Assembly: GCF_040373385.1 (NCBI RefSeq) | Contig: NZ_JBDXXH010000001.1 | Location: forward strand, 613,583 to 677,582 | Length of the DNA: 64,000 bases | Reading direction: 5' to 3' | Source of the DNA: Nitratidesulfovibrio sp. | Lineage (GTDB): Bacteria > Desulfobacterota > Desulfovibrionia > Desulfovibrionales > Desulfovibrionaceae | Shown: positions 34,981 through 44,683 of the stretch, piece after piece | How the letters are laid out: each line of letters begins with the position of its first letter | Numbering within the stretch: the first letter of the stretch is position 1 | The notes under the pieces: model-generated | Databases searched by the model: none | The model's input: only the letters and a program-made list of their open reading frames with translations | Told to the model about the DNA's origin: nothing | Position numbers and translations under genes: made by a program

Positions 34981-37722
34981 CTAGCCCGCGCGCAGGGCAG
35001 AGATAAGCCGCTGCAACTCCTCGGCCTGCGCGGCCAGGCCGGAAATGGCCGACTCGGCCCGCTCCATGCCCTCGGCGGTGCGCGCGGCCACCTGGTTCAC
35101 CTCGCCCACGGCGCTGCCCACCTGCTCGCTGGCGGCGGACTGCTGCTCGGCGGCGGTGGCGATGGACCCCACCCTGTCGGCGGTGCCGGTGACGATGGTG
35201 ACGATGCGGTCAAGGGTGTCGCCCGATTCGCGGGCCAGCCCCACCGATTCGCGCACCGCCTCGCCCGCCTGCCGGGCGCCGTCGATGGACCGCGCCGCCC
35301 CGTCCTGAATGGCCCGGATGGCGTTGCCCACCTCGTGGGTGGCCTGCATGGTCTTTTCGGCCAGCTTGCGCACCTCGTCCGCCACCACGGCGAACCCCCG
35401 CCCGGCGTCACCGGCGCGCGCCGCCTCGATGGCCGCGTTCAGCGCCAGCAGGTTGGTCTGGTCGGCGATGTCGCTGATGACCCCCAGCACGTTGCCCACC
35501 GCGTCGGTGCGCTGGCCAAGGTCGCCCATGAACGATTCCAGTTCCTCGGTGCGGGTCCGGATGGCGCTGATGGCGTCCACCAGCCGCGTCACCGACCCGG
35601 CCCCCTCGGCGGCGCGGGTGCGCGCCTCTGCCGCGCTGTCGGCGGCTTCCGCCGCGTTGCGGGCGACTTCCGTGGAGGCGGCATTCATCTCGTCCATGGC
35701 GGTGGCGGTTTCGGTGGCGCGGGCCGACTGCATGCGCGCCCCGTTTGCCGCTTCCTCCACCTGGGTGGCCAGCACCCCGGCGGATGCCGCCACCTCGCGG
35801 GCTATGCCCACGGCCTGCGCGGCCACGGCGGCGATCTTCTCGTTCTTGGCGCGGATGTCCGCCTCCTGCCGCCGGATGGTGGTCAGGTCGAAGTACAGGG
35901 TGAAGGCCCCTGTCTGGTCGTTGTCCAGGTCGAACACCGGGTTGGCGTTCACTTGCAGGATGTGTTCGCCGCCGTTGCCGGCCACGGTCATTTCGCCTTC
36001 CACGCGGGCGCGGGTTTCCAGCGCCTCGTCCGAGCGGGTGCGGCGGCTGGCATCGCCGAAGAAGAATTCGCCCACCCGCTGGCCGTGGTAGTCGGCGGGT
36101 TTGCCGGGCTTGCCCGCAAGGTCCAGCAGGATCTGCCCCACGAAGGTGATGCGGCCCGCGTTGTCCAGGGTCATGCAGGGAAAGGTGCCCGAAATGGCGT
36201 CCAGAATGCCCTGCGCGAAGCCCAGGCGGTCCTTCAGCCGGGCCACCATGTTGCGGATGGAGCCGCGCAGGGCGTCCAGTTCTGCCGGAAAGCTGCCGTC
36301 GATGGTCGCGTTGAAGTCGCCCTTGGCCACGGCCTCGGCATAGGCCCCAAGGCGGTCGATGGGGGTCATGATGCGCGCCACGATGCGGAAGGCCACGGCG
36401 CAGGCGGCGGCCAGAAACAGCCCCAGCGCGATGACGGCGACCCCGGCCATGCGGGCGCCGGTGGCAGAGGTCATGCGCTCCACCTCGGCGCTGGCGGCCA
36501 GGGCCTCGGCGGATTCCATCTGGGCCACCAGCGCCCAGCGGGTGCCCAGCACCTGTACCGGCTGCCACGCGGCCAGCACGGCATGGCCGCGCGGGTCGGT
36601 GGTCAGGGCCTGGCCGGTGTTGCCTTCCAGCGCGGCGCGTACCGCATCGGTGCTGACCTTGTCGCGCAGCACGTCCAGTTCATCGGGCGAAGTGCGCAGC
36701 GAGGTGCGCAGCAGGCCGTCCGGGCCCACCAGATAGGTTTCGCCGGTCTTGCCAAGGCCGAAGGCCTCGAACCGCCCGCCGGACAGCATCAGGCTGTTCA
36801 GCTTGGCCACGGGCAGGCTGAAGGCCAGCACGGCCACGTACTTGCCGCCCTTGCCGCCATCGAACACCGGCGTGGCCACGAAGGCACGCGGGGCGTTGCC
36901 TGCGGGCTCGTACGGGGCAAAGTCGCTGTGGGCCACCTCGCCCGCGCGCCCCGCCTTGCCGGATGCATCCGCCGCGCGGAACACGGTGGCAAGGCCGGTC
37001 TTGGCGAAGGGGCCGTCGGTGACGCGCTGGGCAAAGTCCGGATTCTTGCGCACCGAATAGAGCACCCGTCCGGTATCAGGGGCCAGCAGCAGCACGTCGG
37101 CATAGCCGAACCGCTCGGCAAAGTCGCGGAAGGCGGGGTGGAATTTCAGGTGGTTGTCCACGTAGCCGCAGACAAGGTCCGCCGGTTCGTCCAGCTTCTG
37201 GCGCTCGCCCGGGGCTGCCGGATTGCGCCGGATGTAGTGTTCCCACAGCAGTTGGGCGTTGGGGTCGGCGGGTACGTAGGCCGCCGCCGGGCGGGGGGCG
37301 TAGCCGGGCGCGGCGGCGGCATGGCGGGCAAAGGCATTCCAGCCCAGAAAGGCGGGACCGGACACGGCCTCGGCCAGGGCCGGACGCAAGGCGGCCAGGG
37401 CGTCCGGCGGGGTTTCCGATTCGTGGCGCACCAGGTCCACGTCGTAGGCAAAGGCCAGGCTGGCGTCGATGGCCGTGCGGTCACCGGCGTACACGGCAAG
37501 CTGGTCGGCCACCAGTTCCATCAGGTCGGCCACCTGGGCCGACTTGACGCCGCGCAGGGTGGCCAGTTGGCCTTGTGCCCGTTCCTGCAGGGCGGCGGCG
37601 CTGGTGCGCCCCACCTCGTGCATGCCGCCCGCGCCCACCCACCACAGGGTGGCCGCGATGCCGACACCGCTTGCCGCCAATACCGAAAGAAACCCCAGAA
37701 GCAACTGCCGTTTGAGGGTCAT
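34981..37722 (-). CDS. Methyl-accepting chemotaxis protein with Cache-like sensor, HAMP and PAS
   Basis: Membrane chemoreceptor of 913 residues. There is one helix at about 7-28 and a large periplasmic Cache-like sensor (about 35-470, with [14 protein letters not shown] and [13 protein letters not shown]). A second helix follows at about 475-500, then HAMP and a PAS-like domain ([20 protein letters not shown]). The signalling domain has the hairpin tip [36 protein letters not shown] in outline. The start at 37722 has AAGGTG 5 nt upstream. The ligand is unknown. Chemotaxis genes are not nearby, so it is a stand-alone receptor. Confidence 0.95.
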   Translation of the reverse strand: MTLKRQLLLGFLSVLAASGVGIAATLWWVGAGGMHEVGRTSAAALQERAQGQLATLRGVKSAQVADLMELVADQLAVYAGDRTAIDASLAFAYDVDLVRHESETPPDALAALRPALAEAVSGPAFLGWNAFARHAAAAPGYAPRPAAAYVPADPNAQLLWEHYIRRNPAAPGERQKLDEPADLVCGYVDNHLKFHPAFRDFAERFGYADVLLLAPDTGRVLYSVRKNPDFAQRVTDGPFAKTGLATVFRAADASGKAGRAGEVAHSDFAPYEPAGNAPRAFVATPVFDGGKGGKYVAVLAFSLPVAKLNSLMLSGGRFEAFGLGKTGETYLVGPDGLLRTSLRTSPDELDVLRDKVSTDAVRAALEGNTGQALTTDPRGHAVLAAWQPVQVLGTRWALVAQMESAEALAASAEVERMTSATGARMAGVAVIALGLFLAAACAVAFRIVARIMTPIDRLGAYAEAVAKGDFNATIDGSFPAELDALRGSIRNMVARLKDRLGFAQGILDAISGTFPCMTLDNAGRITFVGQILLDLAGKPGKPADYHGQRVGEFFFGDASRRTRSDEALETRARVEGEMTVAGNGGEHILQVNANPVFDLDNDQTGAFTLYFDLTTIRRQEADIRAKNEKIAAVAAQAVGIAREVAASAGVLATQVEEAANGARMQSARATETATAMDEMNAASTEVARNAAEAADSAAEARTRAAEGAGSVTRLVDAISAIRTRTEELESFMGDLGQRTDAVGNVLGVISDIADQTNLLALNAAIEAARAGDAGRGFAVVADEVRKLAEKTMQATHEVGNAIRAIQDGAARSIDGARQAGEAVRESVGLARESGDTLDRIVTIVTGTADRVGSIATAAEQQSAASEQVGSAVGEVNQVAARTAEGMERAESAISGLAAQAEELQRLISALRAG

Positions 37723-38273
37723 GACCGCACCTTGATCCCTTGACGCCTTACCTGACGCCGCACAGTGAAACAGGTTCCGGACGCGGGCATGGTGACCCTT
37801 GTCCGGCAACCGCGCGCGGTTCCCCATTGATCCGGCGCGGCGGGGGCGCGGGATCGCCGGGTTGCGGTCCCTTGCGCCACGCGCGCCCGACGGTGCCGGG
37901 CGCACGGAGCGGGCGGCGCGGTGTGTTCGTCCTGAAGTCCGGGGTGCCGCCCACGGGAGCACCGTTCACATTTTTGGGGGTGATGTCAAAGCGGGAAAGG
38001 GGCGGCGCTATGCGAATATTGTCAAACGGAAGGGGGCGGAATGGCGGAAAGTTGTAAAACCGTCGGCTGTGACGGGCTGTTGGATGCGAAATGGAGGAAG
38101 GCGGAACGGCACGGCGTGCCACTGCGCGTTACGCGGGGGGCCGCATGCGGAGCGCTTAGGGGCGGACTGTGTGTGGGGGGGAGCGCTACGCAACGGGCGG
38201 GCAGGCTTTCGCCCACCCGCCCGGACATGTGCATGCAGGAGTCTGGCAGCGCAACGCGGCGCGGCGTTGCGGC
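37723..38273. other. Intergenic region between the chemoreceptor and htpG
   Basis: About 550 bp with no credible gene. TTGACA-like hexamers occur on the minus strand near 37996 and 38025, but no clear -10 follows. A hairpin (CGCAACGC/GCGTTGCG, 38250-38271) directly follows the htpG stop and may end htpG transcription. Confidence 0.45.
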
Positions 38274-40271
38274 CTACAGCTTCTTGACCTCGGCGTACCA
38301 GCCGCCCGCCTGTTCCAGCAGGCCGTACAGACGGCCCACCAGCGCGTGCGGGTCGGCCAGGTAGCCTTCCAGCAGCAGGCTGGCCTCGAACAGTTGCAGG
38401 GTGGCGCTTTCCACCATGGGGTCGGCCGGGTCGGCCTTGTGGATGCGCAGCAGGTTGCGCAGGATGGGGTGGTCGCGGTTCACTTCCAGCACCTTTTTGG
38501 GGATGGACTCGTCGCGCTGCATGACTTTCAGCAGCTTTTCCATGGACGAGGTCACCGAGCCGTCGGGGCTGACCAGGCAGGCCGGGCTGTCGGACAGGCG
38601 GTGCGACACGCGCACCTCGGTCACCTTGTCGCCCAGCAGTTCCTTCATGCGGGCCAGCAGCGCGTCGAAGGCGGGGGCGTCGGATTCCGCCAGGGGCTCG
38701 GCTTCCTTGCGTTCCTCCACGGTGGGGAAGGCGTCCAGGGTGGCGGCGTCGGCGTGTTCCACGGCCTTCAGGGCGAAGTCCTTGTAGTTGCCCAGTGCGT
38801 CCATGACGAACTCGTCGATGGGCTCGTACAGGAACAGCACCTCAAGCCCCTTCTTGCGGAAGATTTCCAGGTGTGGGTTCAGCCGCGCGGCCTCGCGGTT
38901 GGGGGCGGAGAGGTACCAGATGTCCTTCTGGCCTTCGCGCGCGCGGCCGATGTAGTCGTCCAGCGAGGACAGCCCCTTGGCGTCGTCGTGGTGCGAGGTA
39001 TTGCAGCGCAGCAGGGCCGCGAACTTTTCGCGGTTGGCCCAGTCGGTGTGGCCCAGCTTGAACACCTTGCCGTGCCCGCGCCAGAATTCCGCGTACCTGT
39101 CCGCGTCGGACGCGGCCAGCTTTTCCAGATGGCCGAGCACCTGCCTGGTCACCGTCTGGCCGATCTTGCGGATGACCACGTTCTCCTGCAGCGTCTCGCG
39201 CGAGATGTTCAGGGGCAGGTCTTCCGTGTCCACCACGCCCTTCACGAAGCTGAGGTATTCCGGCAGCAGGTCCTTGTTCTCGCGCTGGATGAGCACCCGG
39301 CGCACGTACAGGTCGAGGCCCCAGCGGTCGCGGCCCATGCCGAACAGTTCCTGCCCGTGCGGCGGCACGAACATCAGCGCGGTGAACTGCACCGGGGCGT
39401 CCACCGAAACGTGGATGGTCTCCAGCGGGGCGGCGGCATCGAAGGTGAGGTACTTGTAGAAGTCCTCGTACTGCTGCGGAGTGACCGAGAACTTCGGTTC
39501 GCGCCACAGGGCCGGGGTGGTGTTCACCCGTTCGCCCTCGACCATGATGGGGAAGGGCAGGAAGTTGGAGTGGGTGCGCACGATGGATTCCAGGCGATGG
39601 CGTTCCAGGAATTCCGCCGCGTCTTCCTTGATGTGCGCCTCGATGACCGTGCCGCGCGCCGGGGCTGCGGCATCGTCCGCGCCATCCACCTCGGCCACGC
39701 TGAACGAGCCGGAACCGTCCGATTCCCAGACATGGGCGGGCGCGCCGGGCTGGCACGAGCGCGAGGTGACCCGCACCGTGTCCGCCACCATGAACACCGA
39801 GTAGAAGCCCACGCCGAAGCGACCGATGATGGACGCGGCGTCGGCAGGGGCTGCGGAGGTCGGGGACGCGGCCTCGCCGTCGGCCTCGCCTGCGGCGGCG
39901 TCGGCCTTGGCCCCGCCGTTCAGTCCGTGCCCCATCCCGTGTTCCGACATGAAGCGTTCCGAGCCGGACCGGGCGATGGTGCCCAGGTTGTCGATGAGTT
40001 CCTGGCGGGTCATGCCCACGCCCGTGTCGGCAATGCGCAGGATGCGCGCGTCCTTGTCCACGGTGATGGTGATGTCCAGCGGCAGGTCGGGCGCGGTCAC
40101 GGCATCGCCCCGGCTCTGGAAGAAGCGCAGCTTGTCCAGGGCGTCGGATGCGTTGGAGACCAGTTCGCGCAGGAAAATCTCGCGGTTGGTGTACAGCGAG
40201 TGGGTAATGATGTGCAGCAGTTTCTGCACTTCGGTGCGAAATTCATGGGTCTCGTGCGCGGCGGCGGTCAT
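38274..40271 (-). CDS. htpG: Hsp90 chaperone HtpG
   Basis: ATP-dependent cytosolic chaperone of 665 residues. The GHKL ATPase domain shows [36 protein letters not shown] and [15 protein letters not shown]. The middle domain contains [14 protein letters not shown] with the catalytic Arg. An Ala/Gly/Asp-rich insert of about 30 residues (around 112-145) interrupts the ATP lid and is longer than in E. coli HtpG. The start at 40271 has GGAGG 5 nt upstream. A good promoter lies at 40398-40425, giving a leader of about 120 nt. The start-proximal extension to 40343 lacks a ribosome site. Confidence 0.97.
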
Positions 40272-40397
40272 CGTTTCCTCCTGTGAAGGCGTGATCTGGT
40301 GAACGGAAAGGGTGCGCCCGGCATTCGTGACGAGTCCGGGCATGCCCGAATGTTGTACAATCGTTCCGTGCCGTTGCGGCCGGAAAATTCCCCAGTG

Positions 40398-40425
40398 CAG
40401 ATAGTGCCAAAGCGGCGCCTGTCAA
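40398..40425 (-). promoter_or_regulatory. Probable htpG promoter
   Basis: On the minus strand TTGACA (40420-40425) and TATCTG (40398-40403) are separated by 16 bp, which fits sigma-70. No CIRCE element or clear sigma-32 motif overlaps it. Confidence 0.6.
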
Positions 40426-40438
40426 GACGGCTGCGGTC

Positions 40439-40461
40439 GGGAAGGGAAGGGAAGGAAAGGG
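40439..40461 (+). other. Second potential G-quadruplex tract
   Basis: Four GGG tracts with spacers of 2, 2 and 7 nt (GGGAAGGGAAGGGAAGGAAA followed by GGG) lie just upstream of the htpG promoter. The motif is nearly the same as that at 3699-3721. Confidence 0.45.
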
Positions 40462-40619
40462 ACGAAAGGACGATGCCGGGCGGGACATGCGTACGGGCCG
40501 CCCGCTGTCGAGTGGACGGCCCGTGAGGCGCGCATCGGAAAGGCGGGGGAGAGAAAGGCGGGAATGCGCGGGGGCGGCCCGCCACCCGTCTTTTCTCGGT
40601 CCCTCCCGCTGAAGACGGA

Positions 40620-41066
40620 CTACGCCGCCGGGGCGTCCAGCTTGAAGCGCACGCGCAGCACGCCGTTCTCGAAGTCGTGCGAGATGATCCGGAAGGTGCC
40701 CACTTCCGCCGTGTTGGCCACGTGGGTGCCGCTGCACGGGCAGGCGTCGAAGTCGCCCACGCACACGATGCGCAGGGTGTCGCCCGCATCGTCCGGCAGG
40801 CGCCCCAGGTCGAAGCGGCTGGCGGCTTGCGCGCGGTCCATGTTCACGGCGGTGACCGGAAGGTTGCCGGACAGCACGCGGTTCACTTCGGCCTCAATGG
40901 CGCGGGCCTCCGCGTCGTCCAGCGGATGGTCGAAGTGGTAGTCGCATTTGGATTTCTTGGGGTTGATGTGGGCGCTGAAGCAGCGCCCGCAGCCGTGGCG
41001 GGCCACCATCACGCCATTCAGGACGTGCTCGGCGGTGTGCATGCGGGGGGCTTCGTCCTTGCTCAT
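40620..41066 (-). CDS. AlaX-like alanyl-tRNA editing protein
   Basis: Stand-alone editing domain of 148 residues, related to the second additional domain of alanyl/threonyl-tRNA synthetases. It is expected to deacylate mischarged Ser- or Gly-tRNA(Ala). The zinc-binding HxxxH is at His10 and His14 (MHTAEHVL), and CPCSGTHV supplies the Cys and His. The start at 41066 has GGAG 6 nt upstream. A CGGGCCG/CGGCCCG hairpin at 40493-40524 lies 95 bp past the stop and may terminate it. Confidence 0.9.
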   Translation of the reverse strand: MSKDEAPRMHTAEHVLNGVMVARHGCGRCFSAHINPKKSKCDYHFDHPLDDAEARAIEAEVNRVLSGNLPVTAVNMDRAQAASRFDLGRLPDDAGDTLRIVCVGDFDACPCSGTHVANTAEVGTFRIISHDFENGVLRVRFKLDAPAA

Positions 41067-41290
41067 GGCAGTCTCCGTGGGGGGCGGTTGGATGGCCTGC
41101 ACGTGGGGCGTGCGGGCCAGTGGCGCTTGCGCCGGGCATGGGGTAGGTGTGTGACGTGCTTGCGGGGGCGGCAGCGACAGATCTCGCCGGAGCCTGCGCC
41201 GTATGGTTCGTAGGGCCTGCACGTTTCGCACGTTCCGTACGCCCCGCATGATCCGGTCACCGCACCGGGCGAAGATACAGGAGAGGTTGC

Positions 41291-41710
41291 ATGGATTTCA
41301 AGGCATTGGCCGATCTGGTGGAAAACGGGCTGCCGTTCCAGAAACTGTTGGGCATCCGGGTGGCGGAGATGGAAGCGGGCCGGGTGAAGCTGTACATTCC
41401 GTACCGCGAGGAACTGGTGGGCGATACGCGGCGGCCCGCCCTGCACGGCGGGGTGATATCGTCACTGGCCGACGTGTGTGCCGGGTTCGCGGTGTGGACG
41501 AAGTGCCGCATCGACGACCGCATCGCCACCATCGACCTTGTCATCGACTATCTGCGGCCCGCGTCCGCCAGCGACCTGTATGCCGAGGCCACGGTGAAGC
41601 TGCTGGGAAACCGGGTGGGCAACGCGCAGGTGGTCATCTGGTCCGCCGACAGGCCGGACCGGCATGTGGCCGAGGGGCGGGGGGTGTACAACATCCGGCA
41701 GCCCGCCTAG
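41291..41710 (+). CDS. PaaI-type hotdog thioesterase
   Basis: Acyl-CoA thioesterase-like protein of 139 residues with a single hotdog domain. The family core is visible: LHGGVISSLADVCAGFAVW, TIDLVIDYLRPA and an end strand GNAQVVIWSA. The Asp after LHGGVISSLA is at the position of the usual catalytic acid. GGAG lies 7 nt before the ATG at 41291. Its stop overlaps the convergent lipoprotein gene by 4 nt. The substrate is unknown. Confidence 0.9.
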   Translation: MDFKALADLVENGLPFQKLLGIRVAEMEAGRVKLYIPYREELVGDTRRPALHGGVISSLADVCAGFAVWTKCRIDDRIATIDLVIDYLRPASASDLYAEATVKLLGNRVGNAQVVIWSADRPDRHVAEGRGVYNIRQPA

Positions 41711-42498
41711 TTCGACAGCGAATGCTCCTGCACGCGGGGGCCGCCCGCACCGGGCGCGCCCGCCGGGGCCGGGGTGTTCGGCGGCACCACGATCTGCTGG
41801 CCCGGCTGCGATTCCACGAAGTTGGCGGGCGCCTTGTCGGTGCTGCGGTCCGGGTCGAAGCCCAGCACCTTGCTGCGGGCCTTGCCCACCAGCACGGTGC
41901 ATTCGTTGTTGGCGCAGTCGCGGATGGCCAGCAGGGTGGGCTTCAGCACGCCCGTGGGGGCCACGTTTTCCACCACCAGATAATATTCGCGCGGGCCGGT
42001 GCCGAACAGCGGGGTGACCGTGCAGGTCACCAGCCAGTCGTTCACGCCGTCGCCGTTCCAGTCAGTGATGGCCGTATGCGACACGGAAATCACGTCCATG
42101 CCCTGCCCCAGGGCAAAGCCCACCTTGCCGATGCGCACGTTGTCATCGGGGGCTGCGGAATCCGCAAAGGTTTCGCCCGCAAGGCCGTTGCGCGCCTCTG
42201 CCGAGCGAAAGCGCGTGGACAGGCGGCGGTACAGTTCCTCGCCGTACGAGGCGGGGCGGTAGTCGCGGTTGTCGCGGATGGCCGCCTCCATGTAGTTGCC
42301 CTCGGCGTCCAGGATGTTGCGGCGCACCAACTCGTCGCGCAGGTAGATGGCGTAGTTGCGGAACATGTCGGGCCGCACCACCTCCACCTGTTGCAGGGCA
42401 CAGCCGGAGGCCAGGGCCAGCAACAGCAGCGGGACAAGAGCGGCAAGGCCGCGCAGGGCGGCGGAACGCTGGGCGGTACGGGTGCGGGTGCGGTGCAT
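41707..42498 (-). CDS. Outer-membrane or periplasmic lipoprotein with a DxNxDG motif (paralogue 1)
   Basis: The 263-residue product has a signal peptide with a lipobox LASGC (Cys33). The body has no recognised family. TDWNGDGVNDWLV in mid-protein resembles an EF-hand-like calcium loop. The same position in the neighbouring lipoprotein reads LDWNANGVRDWLV, and both continue into YYLVVENVAP or YWLVVEDPAP, so the two are paralogues. The tail is Pro/Gly-rich. No clear ribosome site precedes 42498, which lies 70 bp after the upstream paralogue; the two probably form an operon. Function unknown. Confidence 0.78.
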   Translation of the reverse strand: MHRTRTRTAQRSAALRGLAALVPLLLLALASGCALQQVEVVRPDMFRNYAIYLRDELVRRNILDAEGNYMEAAIRDNRDYRPASYGEELYRRLSTRFRSAEARNGLAGETFADSAAPDDNVRIGKVGFALGQGMDVISVSHTAITDWNGDGVNDWLVTCTVTPLFGTGPREYYLVVENVAPTGVLKPTLLAIRDCANNECTVLVGKARSKVLGFDPDRSTDKAPANFVESQPGQQIVVPPNTPAPAGAPGAGGPRVQEHSLSN

Positions 42499-42568
42499 GG
42501 CAGGTGGTGCCCGGTGGGCGTTTGGGGGTGTCCGGCGCGGTGCGGCGCGCCACGGGGGGTAGGGACGG

Positions 42569-43453
42569 CTACGGCTTCTTCAGGATGGCCTTGATGGTGG
42601 CCTCGTCGGCGGCCTGGCGCGCCGCTTCCTGCGAGGCGGGCAGGATCTGCTCGCGCAGCAGCTTGTCCAGAAAGACGCGCGCTTCTTCGCCGGTGCGGAC
42701 CACCGGCTGGCCGATGCCCCGGTATTCGTCCAGCGACAGCAGCCGGGCCTGCAACAGCCCCTTGGGCGCGGGATCTTCCACCACCAGCCAGTAGCCCAGG
42801 TAGAAGCCTTCGTCGTGCGGGGTCTTCTGGGTAAACAGCACCAGCCAGTCGCGCACGCCGTTGGCGTTCCAGTCCAGCGTGGCGAAGACCACCAGCGTGT
42901 TCATGAGGTCGGGCGAATGGACGTTGAGCGTGGTGCGGTCCAGCGCGCTGACGGTCCACTGCCTGGGCGAGGCGAAGGTGCGCCGCGTATCGTCGGTAAA
43001 GCCCAGCAGCAGCGAGGGGAACGAGCGCAGGTTCAGGCGCAGGGCCAGTTCCAGTCCGTACGATTCCGGCTGGTAGTCCTGCGGTACGATGTCGCCGGAA
43101 GGTTCGGCCCGGCCATCGGGCAGCACCACCAGCCCCGCGCGCTGGGCGGCGTCGGGGTGGCGCTGGGCAAAGGACGTCAGCAGAAAGCGGTCCAGCACCT
43201 GCACCGGCACGGGGCCGGGGTAGATGCGTTCCGGCTGGGGGCTTGCGTAGGGCTGGGCGCCGTCGTCGGTGATGCGCGGCGCGCAGGCGACCAGTGACAT
43301 GACCAACGACATGGCAAGCAAGAGGGTGGCCAGCAAGCGGGACAGGCCCGATACGCCCGGCAATGGGGACAGGGCGCGGAAGCCGCGCGATGTGGCGGCG
43401 GCTGCGCGCCTGTCGGTATGGTTGGCGGGCCGGGCCGAGGTGCGGACGGGCAT
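42569..43453 (-). CDS. Lipoprotein with a DWNANG motif (paralogue 2)
   Basis: The 294-residue product has a long N-terminal signal with lipobox LVACA (Cys57). It shares with the next gene the block DWN-x-(D/N)-G-V-x-DWLV followed by a YWLVVEDPAP-type strand. It also shares the start of the mature domain, where a long helix precedes a Tyr-Gly-x-Glu motif (SYGLELALRL, compare SYGEELYRRL). GGAGG lies 5 nt before the ATG at 43453. In this copy the calcium-loop Asp is replaced by Asn, so binding may differ. Function unknown. Confidence 0.8.
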   Translation of the reverse strand: MPVRTSARPANHTDRRAAAATSRGFRALSPLPGVSGLSRLLATLLLAMSLVMSLVACAPRITDDGAQPYASPQPERIYPGPVPVQVLDRFLLTSFAQRHPDAAQRAGLVVLPDGRAEPSGDIVPQDYQPESYGLELALRLNLRSFPSLLLGFTDDTRRTFASPRQWTVSALDRTTLNVHSPDLMNTLVVFATLDWNANGVRDWLVLFTQKTPHDEGFYLGYWLVVEDPAPKGLLQARLLSLDEYRGIGQPVVRTGEEARVFLDKLLREQILPASQEAARQAADEATIKAILKKP

Positions 43454-43690
43454 GGAATCCTCCGGATATGACCGCGTGGCGCGGTCGCACCCGCGTCTTA
43501 TGACCGCCCCGTGCGACTGTCAACGGGCTTTTGCGGGACCGGGCCGGGGCGGCTTGCGGGCCGGGGGCCGTGCAGCCGCGCGGCGTATCGTCCGTGCAAA
43601 ATGATGCCGCCCCGCGTCCCCCATGGCGGGCGGCAGGCGGGGCGGTGCAAGAAGGCTCCCAGGCCGGGTTGCCCCGGTCCGCCGTCTGTC

Positions 43691-44011
43691 TCAGAAGTTC
43701 AGCACCCTGTCCGCCTTCAGCATCTCGTCGTACAGAAACTGCTGGCTGCCTCGCGCCACCGTGTCGTCAGCATCCACGCCGTGGATGTCCTGGCACTTGC
43801 CTCAGGCGGCCAGCACGCCCTCGCTGAGGGAGAACAGCCGGGCCTGGTCGCGGATGGGGAACGAGGGGCCGTCGCCCGCTGCATAGTCCGCAGCCGGACC
43901 ATTGAGGAAGATGGTTACTTCCTCGCCCTTTTCGAGCAGGAAGTTGCCGAAGCGGAAGGTGTTCCAGCGGATTTCCGGGTCTGCGCTGGAAAGGATGATC
44001 AGTATTTGCAT
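43691..44011 (-). CDS. DsrE-family protein, probable selenoprotein (in-frame UGA read as Sec)
   Basis: Small DsrE/TusD-like protein, 106 residues if UGA at 43802-43804 is read through. The frame starts at ATG 44011 with GGAG 8 nt upstream and begins MQILIILSSADPEIRWNTFR. UGA occupies residue 70 and is followed by Gly-Lys-Cys73, giving a UxxC redox motif where relatives have CxxC. After the UGA the same frame continues for 36 protein-like residues (GKCQDIHGVDADDTVARG, then a helix ending VLNF) to a normal stop at 43691. A hairpin in the SECIS position follows. A chance stop would not leave an intact, family-like second half. DsrE proteins relay sulfur or act in thiol redox. Confidence 0.82.
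43768..43792 (-). promoter_or_regulatory. SECIS-like hairpin downstream of the in-frame UGA
   Basis: In the mRNA, CAUCCAC pairs perfectly with GUGGAUG around the loop GGC. Below it CAG pairs with CUG, with a bulged GA on the 5' side. The apical loop begins 21 nt after the UGA and contains G residues, which fits the distance and loop rules known for bacterial SECIS elements read by SelB. Confidence 0.65.
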
Positions 44012-44111
44012 TTCAAATGCTCCGCCGCATGGTTGATAGATAGAATCTATCATAAGCGGCGCTTGGCCGGGATGCAAGTCGTTGCATTCCTGGCCGGATG
44101 GCGGAAACGGC

Positions 44112-44136
44112 CACGGCGCGGTGGGACCGCGCCGTG
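44112..44136 (-). terminator. Hairpin after the TSCPD gene
   Basis: CACGGCGCGGT pairs perfectly with ACCGCGCCGTG around a 3-nt loop, 80 bp past the stop of the minus-strand TSCPD gene and upstream of the DsrE start. It separates the two units. Confidence 0.6.
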
Positions 44137-44214
44137 AATGGGATGCCGTGGTAGTGGCGTGAGTGTGGTCGGGCAGCGGCGGGGTGGGGCCACCGTTCGG
44201 GGCGTCGCGCCCGT

Positions 44215-44523
44215 CTAGCCGAAGGGGTTCAGCGGCTTCAGGCCGAAACCCACCGCCTGTGCCGGGGCGGTCAGGGGGCGGCCTTCGAGCAGGCCGGCCA
44301 GGGCCTTGGCCAACTGGTCGGGACAGGAGGTGGGCTTGCTGCCGCAGGTGATGCCGACCAGTTTATCGATGGCGTCCTGTACCGGCATGCCGTCAAGCAG
44401 GCGTCCGAGGGCTTCGAGGTTGCCGGGACAGCCCCCGGCAAAGCGCACGTCGCGCAGCATGCCGTCGCGCACGTCGAACTGGATCTGCTTGCTGCAAACG
44501 CCGGTGGGAACATGAACATGCAT
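44215..44523 (-). CDS. TSCPD-domain protein
   Basis: Small protein of 102 residues of the TIGR03905/TSCPD type. It contains VCSKQIQFDVRDGMLRDVRFAGGCPGN and ends the domain with GITCGSKPTSCPDQLA, which carries the name-giving TSCPD-like motif. Four Cys (in VCS, GCPG, TCGS and SCPD) could bind a metal. TSCPD also occurs at the C-terminus of B12-dependent ribonucleotide reductases, but stand-alone copies are uncharacterised. GGAG lies 7 nt before the ATG at 44523. Confidence 0.85.
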   Translation of the reverse strand: MHVHVPTGVCSKQIQFDVRDGMLRDVRFAGGCPGNLEALGRLLDGMPVQDAIDKLVGITCGSKPTSCPDQLAKALAGLLEGRPLTAPAQAVGFGLKPLNPFG

Positions 44524-44647
44524 GTCGAAACTCCGTGGCGCGGCGGTGGCCCGGCGCGCCGGATTGCTGGTGTGGCGTGGGGTGCCGTTTGGGTTCGGCG
44601 CCAGACATAGGCCCGCCATGCCGCGCTGTAAAGGGGGCGCACCCCGC

Positions 44648-44676
44648 TTGACGCGTCGGGCGGGGCGGACTATTTA
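44648..44676 (+). promoter_or_regulatory. Promoter of the riboswitch-controlled exporter
   Basis: TTGACG (44648-44653) and TATTTA (44671-44676) are separated by exactly 17 bp. Transcription would start near 44683, right at the first base of the riboswitch. Confidence 0.75.
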
Positions 44677-44683
44677 CTCACAC

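Noticed and set aside
35335..37743. Plus-strand open frame of about 800 codons
   Set aside because: It lies antisense to the chemoreceptor, whose signalling-domain motif is unmistakable; the frame is Gly/His/Val-Gln rich shadow.
38169..40286. Plus-strand open frame of 705 codons
   Set aside because: It is antisense to htpG, which is certain from its motifs.
43802..44011. DsrE-like gene read as ending at the UGA (truncated gene or pseudogene)
   Set aside because: The frame after the UGA is intact, protein-like and ends in a proper stop. The next codons give UxxC, and a SECIS-like hairpin follows, so recoding explains the data better.
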